Shown here: positions 5,640-12,882 of the stretch, in pieces | How positions within the stretch are numbered: the first letter of the stretch is position 1 | Layout: each line of letters opens with the position of its first letter | Assembly: GCA_002310175.1 (NCBI GenBank) | Contig: DBYG01000023.1 | Location: 1-17,024 of the forward strand | Direction of reading: 5' to 3' | Length of the DNA: 17,024 nt | Source: Bacteroidales bacterium UBA1192 | Lineage (GTDB): Bacteria; Bacteroidota; Bacteroidia; Bacteroidales; Bacteroidaceae | Translations under genes and position numbers: made by a program | The notes under the pieces: model-generated | Seen by the model: the letters and a program-made list of their open reading frames with translations, nothing else | The model's database searches: none | What the model was told of the DNA's origin: nothing

Positions 5640-7328
5640 ATGAAGAGAATCATCTACAGGACTCCGGATTGTGACATGAATGCAGTCAGCCTCATAAAAA
5701 TGTTTGAGGACAGTTTCCGTCGTCATTGGAATAACAAGGCCCTTTCGGATTTTCAGGGCGAGACTATAACTTACGGTGAACTGGCCGAAAGAGTCGCCAG
5801 GTTACATGTGCTTCTTGAGGATGCGGGGATAGGCAAGGGTGACAAGGTTGCTCTATGCGGCAAGAACTGTTTGGCCTGGGGAGTTTCTTTCTTCGGTGTC
5901 CTCACTTATGGAGCGGTTCCTGTACCTATTCTGAATGATTTTAAACCTGCCAACGTGCATATGCTGGTTAACCACTCGGAAGCCAAACTCCTCATGGCCG
6001 GTGATGTGGTTCTGGCGGGAATTGTTCCTGAGGAGATGCCTGATATAGCCGGCATAATCCTGATGAATGACATGTCTTGCGCTTTCAGCCGTTCCCAGGT
6101 TCTTGATAATGCTTTCGCTAATCAGGAAAAACATTTCAGTGAGAAATATCCTGATGGTTTTAACGCCGATTGCATTGAATATGAAGCTGAAAGTTCCCCT
6201 GATGACCTGGCTGTCCTGAACTATACCTCCGGCACCACAAGTGACCCGAAGGGCGTGATGGTTCCTTACAGGGCTTTGCTCATTAACATGAAGTTTGCCT
6301 GTGGCGTCCTGCCATTGAATGAGGAAGAGACAGTCGTATCCATACTGCCTATGGCTCACATGTTCGGCCTTTCCTTCCAGCTAATGTTTGAGCTCCTGCT
6401 GGGTAGCAGTATCTGTTATCTGGGTAAGATGCCCACTCCTAAGATCCTTTTTGCTGCGTTTGCCGAGGAAAAGCCCAAGCTTATCATTACCGTTCCTCTT
6501 GTAATAGAGAAAGTCATCAAACAAAAGGTACAGCCTGTTATGGAGAAACCTTTTATGAAGGTTGCTATGGCCATCCCCGGACTGAAACAGCTGATAGGCG
6601 GTAAAATCCGTAACCAGGTGTTGGCCGCATTCGGCGGTAATGTAGATTCTCTGATAGTAGGAGGCGCAGCTCTCAATGCCGATGTGGAAAAGATTCTCCG
6701 AAAGATAAAGTTCCCCTATACTGTAGGTTACGGCAGCACGGAATGTGCTCCGCTCATCTCATATGTGGACTGGGAGAGATATAAGCGCGGATCCTGCGGC
6801 GTGGCCATTCCCGGAACTCAGGTGGATGTCTTCAGCGACAACCGTAAGGACAATGTGGGTGAACTTTTAGTCAAGGGTGACAATGTCATGCTTGGATACT
6901 ATAAGAACCCCAACGCCACACGTGACGTCATTGACCCTGAGGGTTGGTTCCACACCGGCGATATGGGTACTATTGACCGTCAGGGCAATATTTTTATAAA
7001 AGGCCGCTGCAAGAATATGATTCTCGGGCCTTCCGGCCAGAACATATATCCTGAGGAGATTGAGGATATAGTTAATAATGTAAAGTATGTGGCTGAATCA
7101 CTTGTGGTTGATCGTGGCCGCAAGCTTGTCGCCTTGATAGTCCCGGATTATGAGGCCGGTAAGAATGACGGCCTCAACGAGGAGCAGGTCAGGAAGTTCC
7201 TGGATGACAGCCGCAAGACCATCAATGAACAACTACCCACTTACTCGCAGTTATCCAAGATGGAGTACAGGTCCGAGCCGTTCGAGAAGACTCCCAAGAA
7301 GAGCATTCGCCGCTTCCTGTACAAGTGA
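5640..7328 (+). CDS. Long-chain fatty acid-CoA ligase (AMP-binding)
   Basis: A 562-residue member of the ANL superfamily that would activate a fatty acid with ATP and then form acyl-CoA at the inner face of the membrane. All core motifs are visible in order: phosphate-binding loop YTSGTTSDPKG (195-205), YGSTE (364-368), GWFHTGDMG with the ribose-binding Asp (435-443), the hinge KGRCKN (454-459) and the C-terminal KTPKKSIRR with the catalytic Lys (550-558). The length is normal for bacterial FadD-like enzymes. Without homologue comparison the chain length, or even an acyl-ACP rather than acyl-CoA product, cannot be settled. It stands alone, with its own -7 element upstream and a UUCG-loop hairpin downstream, and is divergent from a LytTR regulator that may control it. 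A start at residue 13 (5676) is possible but leaves an overlong leader. Confidence 0.9.
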   Translation: MKRIIYRTPDCDMNAVSLIKMFEDSFRRHWNNKALSDFQGETITYGELAERVARLHVLLEDAGIGKGDKVALCGKNCLAWGVSFFGVLTYGAVPVPILNDFKPANVHMLVNHSEAKLLMAGDVVLAGIVPEEMPDIAGIILMNDMSCAFSRSQVLDNAFANQEKHFSEKYPDGFNADCIEYEAESSPDDLAVLNYTSGTTSDPKGVMVPYRALLINMKFACGVLPLNEEETVVSILPMAHMFGLSFQLMFELLLGSSICYLGKMPTPKILFAAFAEEKPKLIITVPLVIEKVIKQKVQPVMEKPFMKVAMAIPGLKQLIGGKIRNQVLAAFGGNVDSLIVGGAALNADVEKILRKIKFPYTVGYGSTECAPLISYVDWERYKRGSCGVAIPGTQVDVFSDNRKDNVGELLVKGDNVMLGYYKNPNATRDVIDPEGWFHTGDMGTIDRQGNIFIKGRCKNMILGPSGQNIYPEEIEDIVNNVKYVAESLVVDRGRKLVALIVPDYEAGKNDGLNEEQVRKFLDDSRKTINEQLPTYSQLSKMEYRSEPFEKTPKKSIRRFLYK

Positions 7329-7342
7329 TTATGTAACAGATT

Positions 7343-7410
7343 CAACGAGCCAGGGCATCCTTCGGGGTGCCTTGGTTCGTTTCTGTATCCAATCATTTCA
7401 CCAATACCTT
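7343..7410 (-). repeat. Inverted repeat copy B: gene tail plus terminator
   Basis: Read on the minus strand, these 68 bases cover the last six codons of the secreted-protein gene (KVLVK and TGA), a short spacer and the whole hairpin. By hand alignment 59 of 68 positions match 10497-10564 on the plus strand, including two exact blocks of 21 bases and one of 9. The two copies are 3,086 bases apart and oppositely oriented. Confidence 0.85.
7344..7381. terminator. UUCG-loop terminator shared by convergent genes
   Basis: A 17-pair stem (7344-7360 with 7365-7381, three G-T wobbles) closed by the stable loop TTCG on the plus strand. It lies between the convergent stops of the acyl-CoA synthetase (7328) and the secreted protein (7393). 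The tails are only modestly T-rich (plus strand TTTCTG). It is part of the inverted repeat described separately. Confidence 0.75.
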
Positions 7411-8952
7411 CTCCATACGGCCGTCAGCCCTGCGGATTATGTGCAGGCCGGGACTGTCGGCTGGAATCATGCGGCCGTCAGGGCTGTAGTGCCGGTTCAA
7501 TTCCTTCTGTGGTTCCGCTTCGGCTTTCTTATCTATAGAGTTGGTCCCGCTGAAATATACCGAAACAGAGTAATCCGTCATAATGTGTTGACAAGCTGAC
7601 CAGAATCTGACATCGCCCAACTTGAAGATGTATTTACCTGGCAACTGCTTATTGTCCTGGTTGTTCAAGGAATCAGGTCTGAATACTACGGTATAAGTTT
7701 CATGATCATCATTGTCAACATCCACGATATAGTCAGAGACGTGCCAAGACTCGCTGTAACTCCAACCGTCGGCACTCACTAATTGTGCTGTAATTGATTC
7801 CTCAAAGTCCGGAGCCAAGGCTGAACGGAAAGTCATAGTTATGCTGTCCAGATCTGATGGAGCATCGGTATGATTATAATCAAACAGGTTCGATGTTACA
7901 AGCCAGCTTATTTTTCCATGAGAAGTGACATAAACTTCCGGATTATGGAAAGCACGCTGTTGTATCAAGTCAGGAAGCAAGGCCCATACTGCATCATTCG
8001 TGGCTGTATCAATATCCTTGATATACTTCAAGGCAATTGACGGGTCATCGACCGGATTGTGGAAACTAAAGCTTATTTTCTCCAGACCTTCGAAAGAGTC
8101 ATCGTCAAGCCATACATAAAGATAACCGTCATCGTGATACTCGGCTGTCATCACATCAAGTCCGTAAGGCTCACCGTCATACTCAGCCTCCAAAGAAATG
8201 CAATCAGACGGTATTTCAATCGCACCTTCAGGAGCAAGGCTTGCCAACTCACTGAGATTGTTGCCTGGAGTAAACTTTATCTTGGCAATATCACCATTGT
8301 AACTGACATCGCAGGACACTGATTCAAGCAAAGCGATATTGTCAATCTCATACGTCACTCCCGGACTCAGGAACGAGAAACGCAGGCAACAGTCTTCATA
8401 GTCCGATCCGCTCATGAACATCACTCTGTACCGGTTAATATAGTCAATATGATAGCAAAAGTCCAGGAAACCGTCCGGTGAGATGCCCGGTCCGTTGACA
8501 GGTTCCAGTCCATCGGGTGTCCTGTGATATATCCCGATGGCCATATTCCCCCCGACATTAGCACTGAAAGTGAAATCCACGGCATATCGCTGCCCCGATT
8601 CAAGATTGAAACCGTCCAAGGTCAACGATGCATCCTCAGGATTGCAACCGGCACCGTACATGCTGTCTCCAGCCTTCCATCTCAGGAAACTGTTGTTTTC
8701 ATCATCGACATTGTCACTGCCCAATAATCCCAGCAATTCCTGATGATACTTGCCTGTTTCGTCAGTAACGACCCGGACCTCATCCGTTGAACCGTCTGGA
8801 CGGATGGCTGTGTTGTTGATGACGTAGTTCGACTCTCCCTGCTCGAATCCGCAGAACAACAGCGTATCATGACTGTTTGTTTGCCCAAAGCCTACTGAAG
8901 AACATAGCAATGTTGTAACCAAGCATATAACAGAAGAATTATTTTTATACAT
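7393..8952 (-). CDS. Secreted protein with type IX secretion-like C-terminal tail
   Basis: A 519-residue protein that I cannot assign to a functional family. The N-terminus (KNNSSVICLVTTLLCSSVGFGQ) is a typical signal peptide ending near residue 24. Residues 28-215 begin with LLFCGFEQGE and end with YEIDNIALLE; this pattern of short strands is common in jelly-roll or carbohydrate-binding-like modules. The middle (about 215-470) is acidic and strand-rich, again suggesting beta-sandwich domains. The last 34 residues (486-519; YSPDGRM, then GLHIIRRADGRMEKVLVK) resemble the short tails with a G-x-Y/H-I-I...KVLVK pattern found on many Bacteroidales exported proteins and linked to type IX secretion. 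I infer a surface or secreted binding protein. It is 56 bases downstream of the esterase gene, in the same direction, and may be transcribed with proC and the esterase or separately. No enzyme motif was seen. Confidence 0.8.
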   Translation of the reverse strand: MYKNNSSVICLVTTLLCSSVGFGQTNSHDTLLFCGFEQGESNYVINNTAIRPDGSTDEVRVVTDETGKYHQELLGLLGSDNVDDENNSFLRWKAGDSMYGAGCNPEDASLTLDGFNLESGQRYAVDFTFSANVGGNMAIGIYHRTPDGLEPVNGPGISPDGFLDFCYHIDYINRYRVMFMSGSDYEDCCLRFSFLSPGVTYEIDNIALLESVSCDVSYNGDIAKIKFTPGNNLSELASLAPEGAIEIPSDCISLEAEYDGEPYGLDVMTAEYHDDGYLYVWLDDDSFEGLEKISFSFHNPVDDPSIALKYIKDIDTATNDAVWALLPDLIQQRAFHNPEVYVTSHGKISWLVTSNLFDYNHTDAPSDLDSITMTFRSALAPDFEESITAQLVSADGWSYSESWHVSDYIVDVDNDDHETYTVVFRPDSLNNQDNKQLPGKYIFKLGDVRFWSACQHIMTDYSVSVYFSGTNSIDKKAEAEPQKELNRHYSPDGRMIPADSPGLHIIRRADGRMEKVLVK

Positions 8953-9008
8953 CGTGAATATTCAAACAAATAACATTATGGAGTAAAATCACAATGAAAA
9001 AAGCCAAG

Positions 9009-9596
9009 TCAAACACCCAAATCAAGAATCTGTTTGACAAGAGGGACTACTGCGGTCTTGAGGGATTTGTCGTTCAGGCGGTGCTCGCCCTCAAAACGCT
9101 GGGCGTGGGTGTAGTGTCTGCGGAACAGGTCGTAGCAGTTAACGGTAGTGTCGTGAGTTCCGAACAGACCGTAGGTGTTCTCGCGGTCAAAATCGGTTAT
9201 CCCCTTGAACTGCTGCCGTTCCATAGCGTTGAAGTTCTTGACTATCTGCCCGGTAATCTTGAAATCCTTCTGTCCGTCCTTGCGGCCGTTCTGGAAGGGA
9301 TAGGTGGTACCCGCTTTCATCACCTTGGACATGGTTGACATGTTGAAGGAAGGGTTCACGCATATCTTCCTAAATCCGAACATCTGCTGGGCATACATGG
9401 CCCCCATGGATGTTCCTACAATTATATCTGGTTTCAGTTCCTCACAGTATTGGCGCAGGTAAGGAAGGGCTTCGGCCGGATCCACAGGTATATCCGGAGC
9501 ACATACCTCCAGCTCCGGAAGCATGCGGCGCAGGCTCTCCACAGTCCCGCTTGCCCCGGATGACATGAATCCGTGAAAATATACGAGACGCATCAT
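9009..9596 (-). CDS. Small alpha/beta-hydrolase esterase (YqiA/UPF0227-like)
   Basis: A 195-residue alpha/beta hydrolase without a signal peptide, so cytoplasmic. The start RLVYFHGFMSSGASGT holds the oxyanion HGF motif. The nucleophile elbow is GTSMGAMYAQ (61-70) with Ser63, the likely acid is Asp149 in GTHDTTVN (146-153), and the likely base is His172 in FEGEHRLN (168-175). Size and motif order fit the YqiA/UPF0227 group of esterases, which act on short acyl esters; the physiological substrate is not known. Its ATG (9596-9594) overlaps the proC stop codon as ATGA, which implies translational coupling. The second codon is also ATG, so the true start may be one codon later. Confidence 0.85.
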   Translation of the reverse strand: MMRLVYFHGFMSSGASGTVESLRRMLPELEVCAPDIPVDPAEALPYLRQYCEELKPDIIVGTSMGAMYAQQMFGFRKICVNPSFNMSTMSKVMKAGTTYPFQNGRKDGQKDFKITGQIVKNFNAMERQQFKGITDFDRENTYGLFGTHDTTVNCYDLFRRHYTHAQRFEGEHRLNDKSLKTAVVPLVKQILDLGV

Positions 9597-10381
9597 TTAC
9601 CGGCCTTGAGTCCCTTGATAACTGCGTTGGTGAATCCGGCCTCTTCCATAGCGTTCAGTCCCTTGATTGTTATTCCGCCGGGAGTGGTCACCTTATCCAC
9701 CTCCTGCTCGGGATGTGTCCCGTGCGCCTGCAACAGTTCCACAGCGCCTTTGATTGTGCCTAACACTATCTCCTGCGCATCCTTAGGGTAGAAACCCATT
9801 TCCACACCACCTTCCACGTTGGCGCGAATATAGCGGAACACATAGGCAATTCCGCATGAGGCAAGGGCTGTTCCGGCAGACATCTGTTTCTCCTCAACCT
9901 GTTTGGCGAATCCTACTTGACTGAACAACTTCTGTACAAGGTCCAGACTCTTCTTAGTGGCATTGGCTGTGCAGTAGAAGAACACTCCCGCGCCCACCTC
10001 CACAGCTATGTTGGGGATGAGATACACAATCTGGGGCAGCGTTCCGCCTTTATCGAACAGTTGGGCAAGTTTCTCTGTGCCCACTCCTGCTGCAATCGAG
10101 ATAATGAGCTGCTTCTTGTAGTCAATAGCCTCCTTTACCTCCTCCACTGCCGAAGTCATTATCCACGGCTTGACGGCAAAGAGCACTATGTCAGCGCCTT
10201 CCACAGCTTTGGTATTATCCTTTGATATGCCTATTCCCGGCACATCCTTCACAAGTTTTTCAAGCGTAGCGTCACTCCGGTCACAGCACGTGATGTCCTT
10301 TGCTGCGAACACTTTACGGGTAGCAAACCCCCTCGCTATGGCGCCACCCATATTTCCGGCTCCGATAATCGTGATTTTCAT
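9593..10381 (-). CDS. proC: Pyrroline-5-carboxylate reductase
   Basis: A 262-residue enzyme that reduces 1-pyrroline-5-carboxylate to proline with NAD(P)H, the last step of proline synthesis, in the cytoplasm. The N-terminal Rossmann motif is IIGAGNMGGAIARG (residues 4-17). A conserved AVKPW segment follows in the nucleotide domain, and the C-terminal dimerisation domain carries the family signature VTTPGGITIKGLNAMEEAGF. The length is normal. A longer frame reaches a TTG at 10498, but the -7 element TAATTTTG at 10414-10421 lies within that extension, so the ATG at 10381, which begins the Rossmann strand directly, is the start. The last codon overlaps the start of the esterase gene, so proC is probably the first gene of a short operon. 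Confidence 0.95.
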   Translation of the reverse strand: MKITIIGAGNMGGAIARGFATRKVFAAKDITCCDRSDATLEKLVKDVPGIGISKDNTKAVEGADIVLFAVKPWIMTSAVEEVKEAIDYKKQLIISIAAGVGTEKLAQLFDKGGTLPQIVYLIPNIAVEVGAGVFFYCTANATKKSLDLVQKLFSQVGFAKQVEEKQMSAGTALASCGIAYVFRYIRANVEGGVEMGFYPKDAQEIVLGTIKGAVELLQAHGTHPEQEVDKVTTPGGITIKGLNAMEEAGFTNAVIKGLKAGK

Positions 10382-10413
10382 ATCCCTACATTTTAAGGTT
10401 GATAATACTTCCG

Positions 10414-10421
10414 CAAAATTA
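10414..10421 (-). promoter_or_regulatory. -7 element for proC
   Basis: On the minus strand TAATTTTG matches TAnnTTTG exactly, 33 bases before the proC ATG, giving a leader of about 27 bases. Confidence 0.5.
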
Positions 10422-10466
10422 CACATTTTCAGGATAAACATGTTCCTTACACGTTTTTGTTGGCGG

Positions 10467-10514
10467 ATTAACCGCAGTTTTGGCCGCTGTGTGGACAAGG
10501 TATTGGTGAAATGA
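10467..10514 (+). pseudogene. Remnant of a type IX cargo gene C-terminus
   Basis: Sixteen residues ending in a stop codon (INRSFGRCVDKVLVK and stop) resemble the end of the 519-residue secreted protein (IIRRADGRMEKVLVK and stop), and the DNA matches closely from 10497 onward. No matching signal peptide or body lies upstream: the sequence to the left is the proC promoter region on the other strand. It is best read as the leftover 3' end of a gene that has otherwise been lost, still joined to its terminator. The upstream half of the match is weak, so a chance extension of the repeat is possible. Confidence 0.45.
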
Positions 10515-10564
10515 TTGAGTACAGAAACTAATCAAGGCACCCCGAAGGATGCCTTGATTAGTTT
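10497..10564 (+). repeat. Inverted repeat copy A: gene tail plus terminator
   Basis: These 68 bases match 7410-7343 read on the minus strand at 59 positions. The match includes five KVLVK codons plus the stop, the spacer and the hairpin. Most of the differences in the outer stem occur on both arms and keep the pairing, so the copies are old or structurally constrained rather than a recent duplication. Confidence 0.85.
10525..10564. terminator. UUCG-loop hairpin terminating the tRNA-Tyr transcript
   Basis: An 18-pair stem (10525-10542 with 10547-10564), paired throughout with one wobble. The loop is TTCG on the minus strand and CGAA on the plus strand. It begins five bases after the tRNA 3' end on the minus strand. 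The plus strand has TTTTATG after the stem and would have ended the lost gene. Confidence 0.75.
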
Positions 10565-10568
10565 TATG

Positions 10569-10651
10569 TGGGTGAAGATGGATTCGAACCACCGAAGTCG
10601 AGAGACAGCAGATTTACAGTCTGCCCCATTTGGCCACTCTGGAATTCACCC
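10569..10651 (-). tRNA. tRNA-Tyr (anticodon GUA)
   Basis: On the minus strand the 7-bp acceptor arms GGGTGAA and TTCACCC pair, with discriminator base A at 10569. The anticodon stem-loop GCAGA-CTGTAAA-TCTGC has anticodon GTA, which reads Tyr codons. The long variable arm (TGTCTCTCGACTTCG) is the class II form expected for bacterial tRNA-Tyr, and the T loop is GGTTCGAATCC. The 3' CCA is not encoded. It lies 17 bases downstream of the TPR gene in the same direction, so the two may share a transcript. Confidence 0.96.
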
Positions 10652-10668
10652 GGAAGCCGCCCGGCAGA

Positions 10669-11361
10669 TTACTTGCTGGTAAGGCGTGCTATATACTTGT
10701 CAGCCTCCTGGCCCTCCACGGACTCAGGATACTTGACCTTGATCATCTTGTAAAGCTTCAGGGCCTGCTCGGGTTTGTCAAGTGACTCGTAGATGATAGC
10801 GGCCTGGAAGTAGTAGTAAGGTGAGAGAAGGTTGTTGCCTGCTTTCTTGGCAGCCTTTTCGAATGTAGTGACAGCCTTGTCAAGCTGGTCCATATTGGCG
10901 TAGCAGTTGGCCAAGGCGCCCATGATAGTGGGGCTTGCCATCTTGTCCTTGCCGTTGAATTTGTCAAGATATCTGGAAGCTACCTCAAAACTGTCGAGTT
11001 GTGCGCAGCAGAGACCTGCATATGCGGCTGCCAGCTTGCCTGCCTTGGTGCGGCTGTATTCATCGGCAAGAGCCTCAAATCCTTCATAGCCATTAGCGTC
11101 ACCCTGTAAAGCGGTCCTGAAATCACCGTTCAGGAAATAGGTCTCACCCGGGAAAATGGCTTCCGATGCCTTGAGTTCACGCGGCTGGACCACCTTGCTG
11201 TTGTAAAGCATTCCACCGGCAATGATGACGATGATGAGGATTACAATTGCGTAGATTGTCTTCTTGTTGTTCTCAAAAAACTGCTCAGAACGTGTCAGAG
11301 CCTCTTCAAGTCCGCCCTGCTCCTGCTTTGTTGCAGTTGGTTTTGTAGCTTTTTTTGCCAT
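10669..11361 (-). CDS. Membrane-anchored TPR protein (YfgM-like)
   Basis: A 230-residue protein with a Lys-rich cytoplasmic N-terminus (1-34), one membrane helix (about 35-53, YAIVILIIVIIAGGMLY) and a helical region from about 60 to the end. At least three tetratricopeptide-like helix pairs are visible: YAGLCCAQLDSFEVASRYLDKF, GALANCYANMDQLDKAVTTF and QAAIIYESLDKPEQALKLY. The layout is that of YfgM/TPR_21 proteins, which sit at the inner membrane and help envelope proteins fold near the secretion machinery; that role is by analogy. The start at 11361 (MAKKATKP) is preferred to an ATG at 11394 because the latter overlaps the -7 element at 11382-11389. The gene is followed by tRNA-Tyr and is divergent from recF. 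Confidence 0.82.
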   Translation of the reverse strand: MAKKATKPTATKQEQGGLEEALTRSEQFFENNKKTIYAIVILIIVIIAGGMLYNSKVVQPRELKASEAIFPGETYFLNGDFRTALQGDANGYEGFEALADEYSRTKAGKLAAAYAGLCCAQLDSFEVASRYLDKFNGKDKMASPTIMGALANCYANMDQLDKAVTTFEKAAKKAGNNLLSPYYYFQAAIIYESLDKPEQALKLYKMIKVKYPESVEGQEADKYIARLTSK

Positions 11362-11381
11362 AGTTCTATTATTTGCGGGTG

Positions 11382-11389
11382 CAAAAATA
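11382..11389 (-). promoter_or_regulatory. -7 element for the TPR gene and perhaps tRNA-Tyr
   Basis: On the minus strand TATTTTTG matches TAnnTTTG exactly; a TTTG (11415-11412) lies 22 bases upstream as a possible -33 element. The predicted leader is about 15 bases. Confidence 0.55.
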
Positions 11390-11474
11390 GTCATTTTTTG
11401 GTTTTGTATTACAAAATGAATGAAAAAATGGGGTTATATTCGCAACCGGTAAGCAATAGCCGCTGCCGGGAGTT

Positions 11475-12569
11475 ATGATACTTGAGCATCTTTTTGTACA
11501 GGATTACCGAAATCTCATCCAGGCTGATCTGGATTTTTCCCATAGGTTGAACTGCTTTGTGGGCCATAACGGAATGGGTAAGACCAACCTGTTAGATGCC
11601 ATTTATTATCTCTCTTTCTGCAAGAGTTCCATCAACCCTTCCGATACCCAGACCGTGAGACATGGAGCTGAGCGCTTCCAGATTCAGGGAACGTATTCCA
11701 TGCCTTCGGGGGAGAGGACGGTGATAGGTTGTCTGTCACGTCCTCATGGACGTAAGCAGTTCATGCGTGACAGGAAAGAGTACAGCCGTTTCTCGGACCA
11801 TATAGGTTATATTCCTGCAGTAATGCTATCCCCTCAGGACTCCGAGTTGATTTCCGGAGGAAGTGAGGAACGCCGCCGGTTTATGGATATGGTAATTTCC
11901 CAGTATGACCAGGATTACCTTAAGGATCTGATAGATTACAATAGGGCTCTTATGCAGAGGAATATTCTGCTTAGGAGTGAGATTATGCCTGATGCTGAGC
12001 TGTTCCTCATGTGGGAGATGATAATGGCTGATAAGGGGATGCGTATATATACCAAACGACAGCACCTTGTAGAAAAGTTATCACTGCTGTTCGATGATAT
12101 GTACTCAAGGATAGGCGAGAGTCATGAAAAGGTGTCGCTGAAATATTGTTCACATGCTTCTGAGGGTGATTTGGCGACCATGTTCGAGTCCGGTAGAGCC
12201 AAGGAGCGGATAGTGGGTTATTCACTTCACGGCATTCAAAAGGATGAACTGGAGATGTGTCTGGGCGGCTATCCTATAAAGCGTGAAGGATCCCAGGGAC
12301 AGAATAAGAGCTTCCTTACGGCCCTGAAGTTTGCACAGTACACACTTCTGGCGAAGTCTTGCGCCAAGATGCCCATACTGCTTATGGACGATATATTTGA
12401 CAAGCTGGATGCCGGTCGTGTGGAACGCATACTGCGGATAGTGGCAGAAGAGCCTGGATTTGGTCAGGTTTTCATCACCGATGTGGACAGAAACCATATT
12501 GACAGGATTCTGGAAGGTATAGGGACAGACCACAAGGTATTCACGATAGAGAATGGGTACGTGATATGA
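11475..12569 (+). CDS. recF: DNA replication and repair protein RecF
   Basis: A 364-residue ABC-type ATPase that binds DNA and helps load RecA at single-strand gaps through RecOR. Walker A is GHNGMGKTN (30-38), the ABC signature is EGSQGQNKSF (271-280) and Walker B is ILLMDDIFDKLD (301-312), which includes the D-loop. Other RecF segments seen are the N-terminal LFVQDYRNL and LSPQDSELISGGSEERRRFMD (118-138). The length is normal. The stop overlaps the start of the DUF721 gene by four bases (ATGA at 12566-12569). Upstream there is only a -7-like element with one mismatch (TATATTCG, 11435-11442). No dnaA, dnaN or gyrB neighbours are present, as is usual for recF in Bacteroidales. Confidence 0.96.
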   Translation: MILEHLFVQDYRNLIQADLDFSHRLNCFVGHNGMGKTNLLDAIYYLSFCKSSINPSDTQTVRHGAERFQIQGTYSMPSGERTVIGCLSRPHGRKQFMRDRKEYSRFSDHIGYIPAVMLSPQDSELISGGSEERRRFMDMVISQYDQDYLKDLIDYNRALMQRNILLRSEIMPDAELFLMWEMIMADKGMRIYTKRQHLVEKLSLLFDDMYSRIGESHEKVSLKYCSHASEGDLATMFESGRAKERIVGYSLHGIQKDELEMCLGGYPIKREGSQGQNKSFLTALKFAQYTLLAKSCAKMPILLMDDIFDKLDAGRVERILRIVAEEPGFGQVFITDVDRNHIDRILEGIGTDHKVFTIENGYVI

Positions 12570-12856
12570 AACGCACTGATTCAGAGCATCTGAGTAATGT
12601 GATATTGCAGTATTTACGGGAGAACGGGCTGGAGACACCGCTCAATGAGCACCGTCTGATTAAGGCCTGGAGCGAAGTGCTGGGACCTTCCATCTCCTCC
12701 TATACCAAGGAACTTCGTATCTATAACCAGGTGTTGTTTGTCACAATATCCTCACCGGTGGTGCGAAACGAACTCATGATGCGTCGCACGGATCTGGTCA
12801 AACGCCTCAACGGTCATGTTGGTGCACAGGTTATCACGCAGATAGTCCTTCGCTGA
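12566..12856 (+). CDS. DUF721 / DciA-like protein
   Basis: A 96-residue protein of the DUF721 family. The pattern WSEVLGPSISSYTKELRI (35-52), then LFVTISSPVVRNELMMRR (57-74), then LVKRLNGHVGAQVITQIVLR is the family's conserved core. The family includes DciA, which acts in loading or running the replicative helicase DnaB in bacteria lacking DnaC. This protein is shorter than actinobacterial DciA and consists of the domain alone, a form common in Bacteroidetes. Its start overlaps the recF stop, so translation is probably coupled and both proteins may work at replication forks. No promoter of its own is seen. It ends 26 bases from the convergent S41 protease gene; no hairpin is obvious in that gap. 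Confidence 0.85.
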   Translation: MKRTDSEHLSNVILQYLRENGLETPLNEHRLIKAWSEVLGPSISSYTKELRIYNQVLFVTISSPVVRNELMMRRTDLVKRLNGHVGAQVITQIVLR

Positions 12857-12882
12857 AGATGTTTCCGTGTGTTGATATGGCG

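Noticed and set aside
8994..9338. Open frame on the plus strand opposite the esterase gene
   Set aside because: It lies within a gene with a complete Ser-Asp-His triad, and the translated product has no recognisable motif.
10568..10753. Open frame across the tRNA-Tyr gene
   Set aside because: The MGEDGFEPPKSRDSR-type peptide is the familiar translation artefact of a tRNA read on its opposite strand.
11395..11474. Possible replication origin near recF
   Set aside because: No cluster of DnaA boxes (TTATCCACA-like) and no dnaA or dnaN neighbours; recF is often away from the origin in Bacteroidetes.
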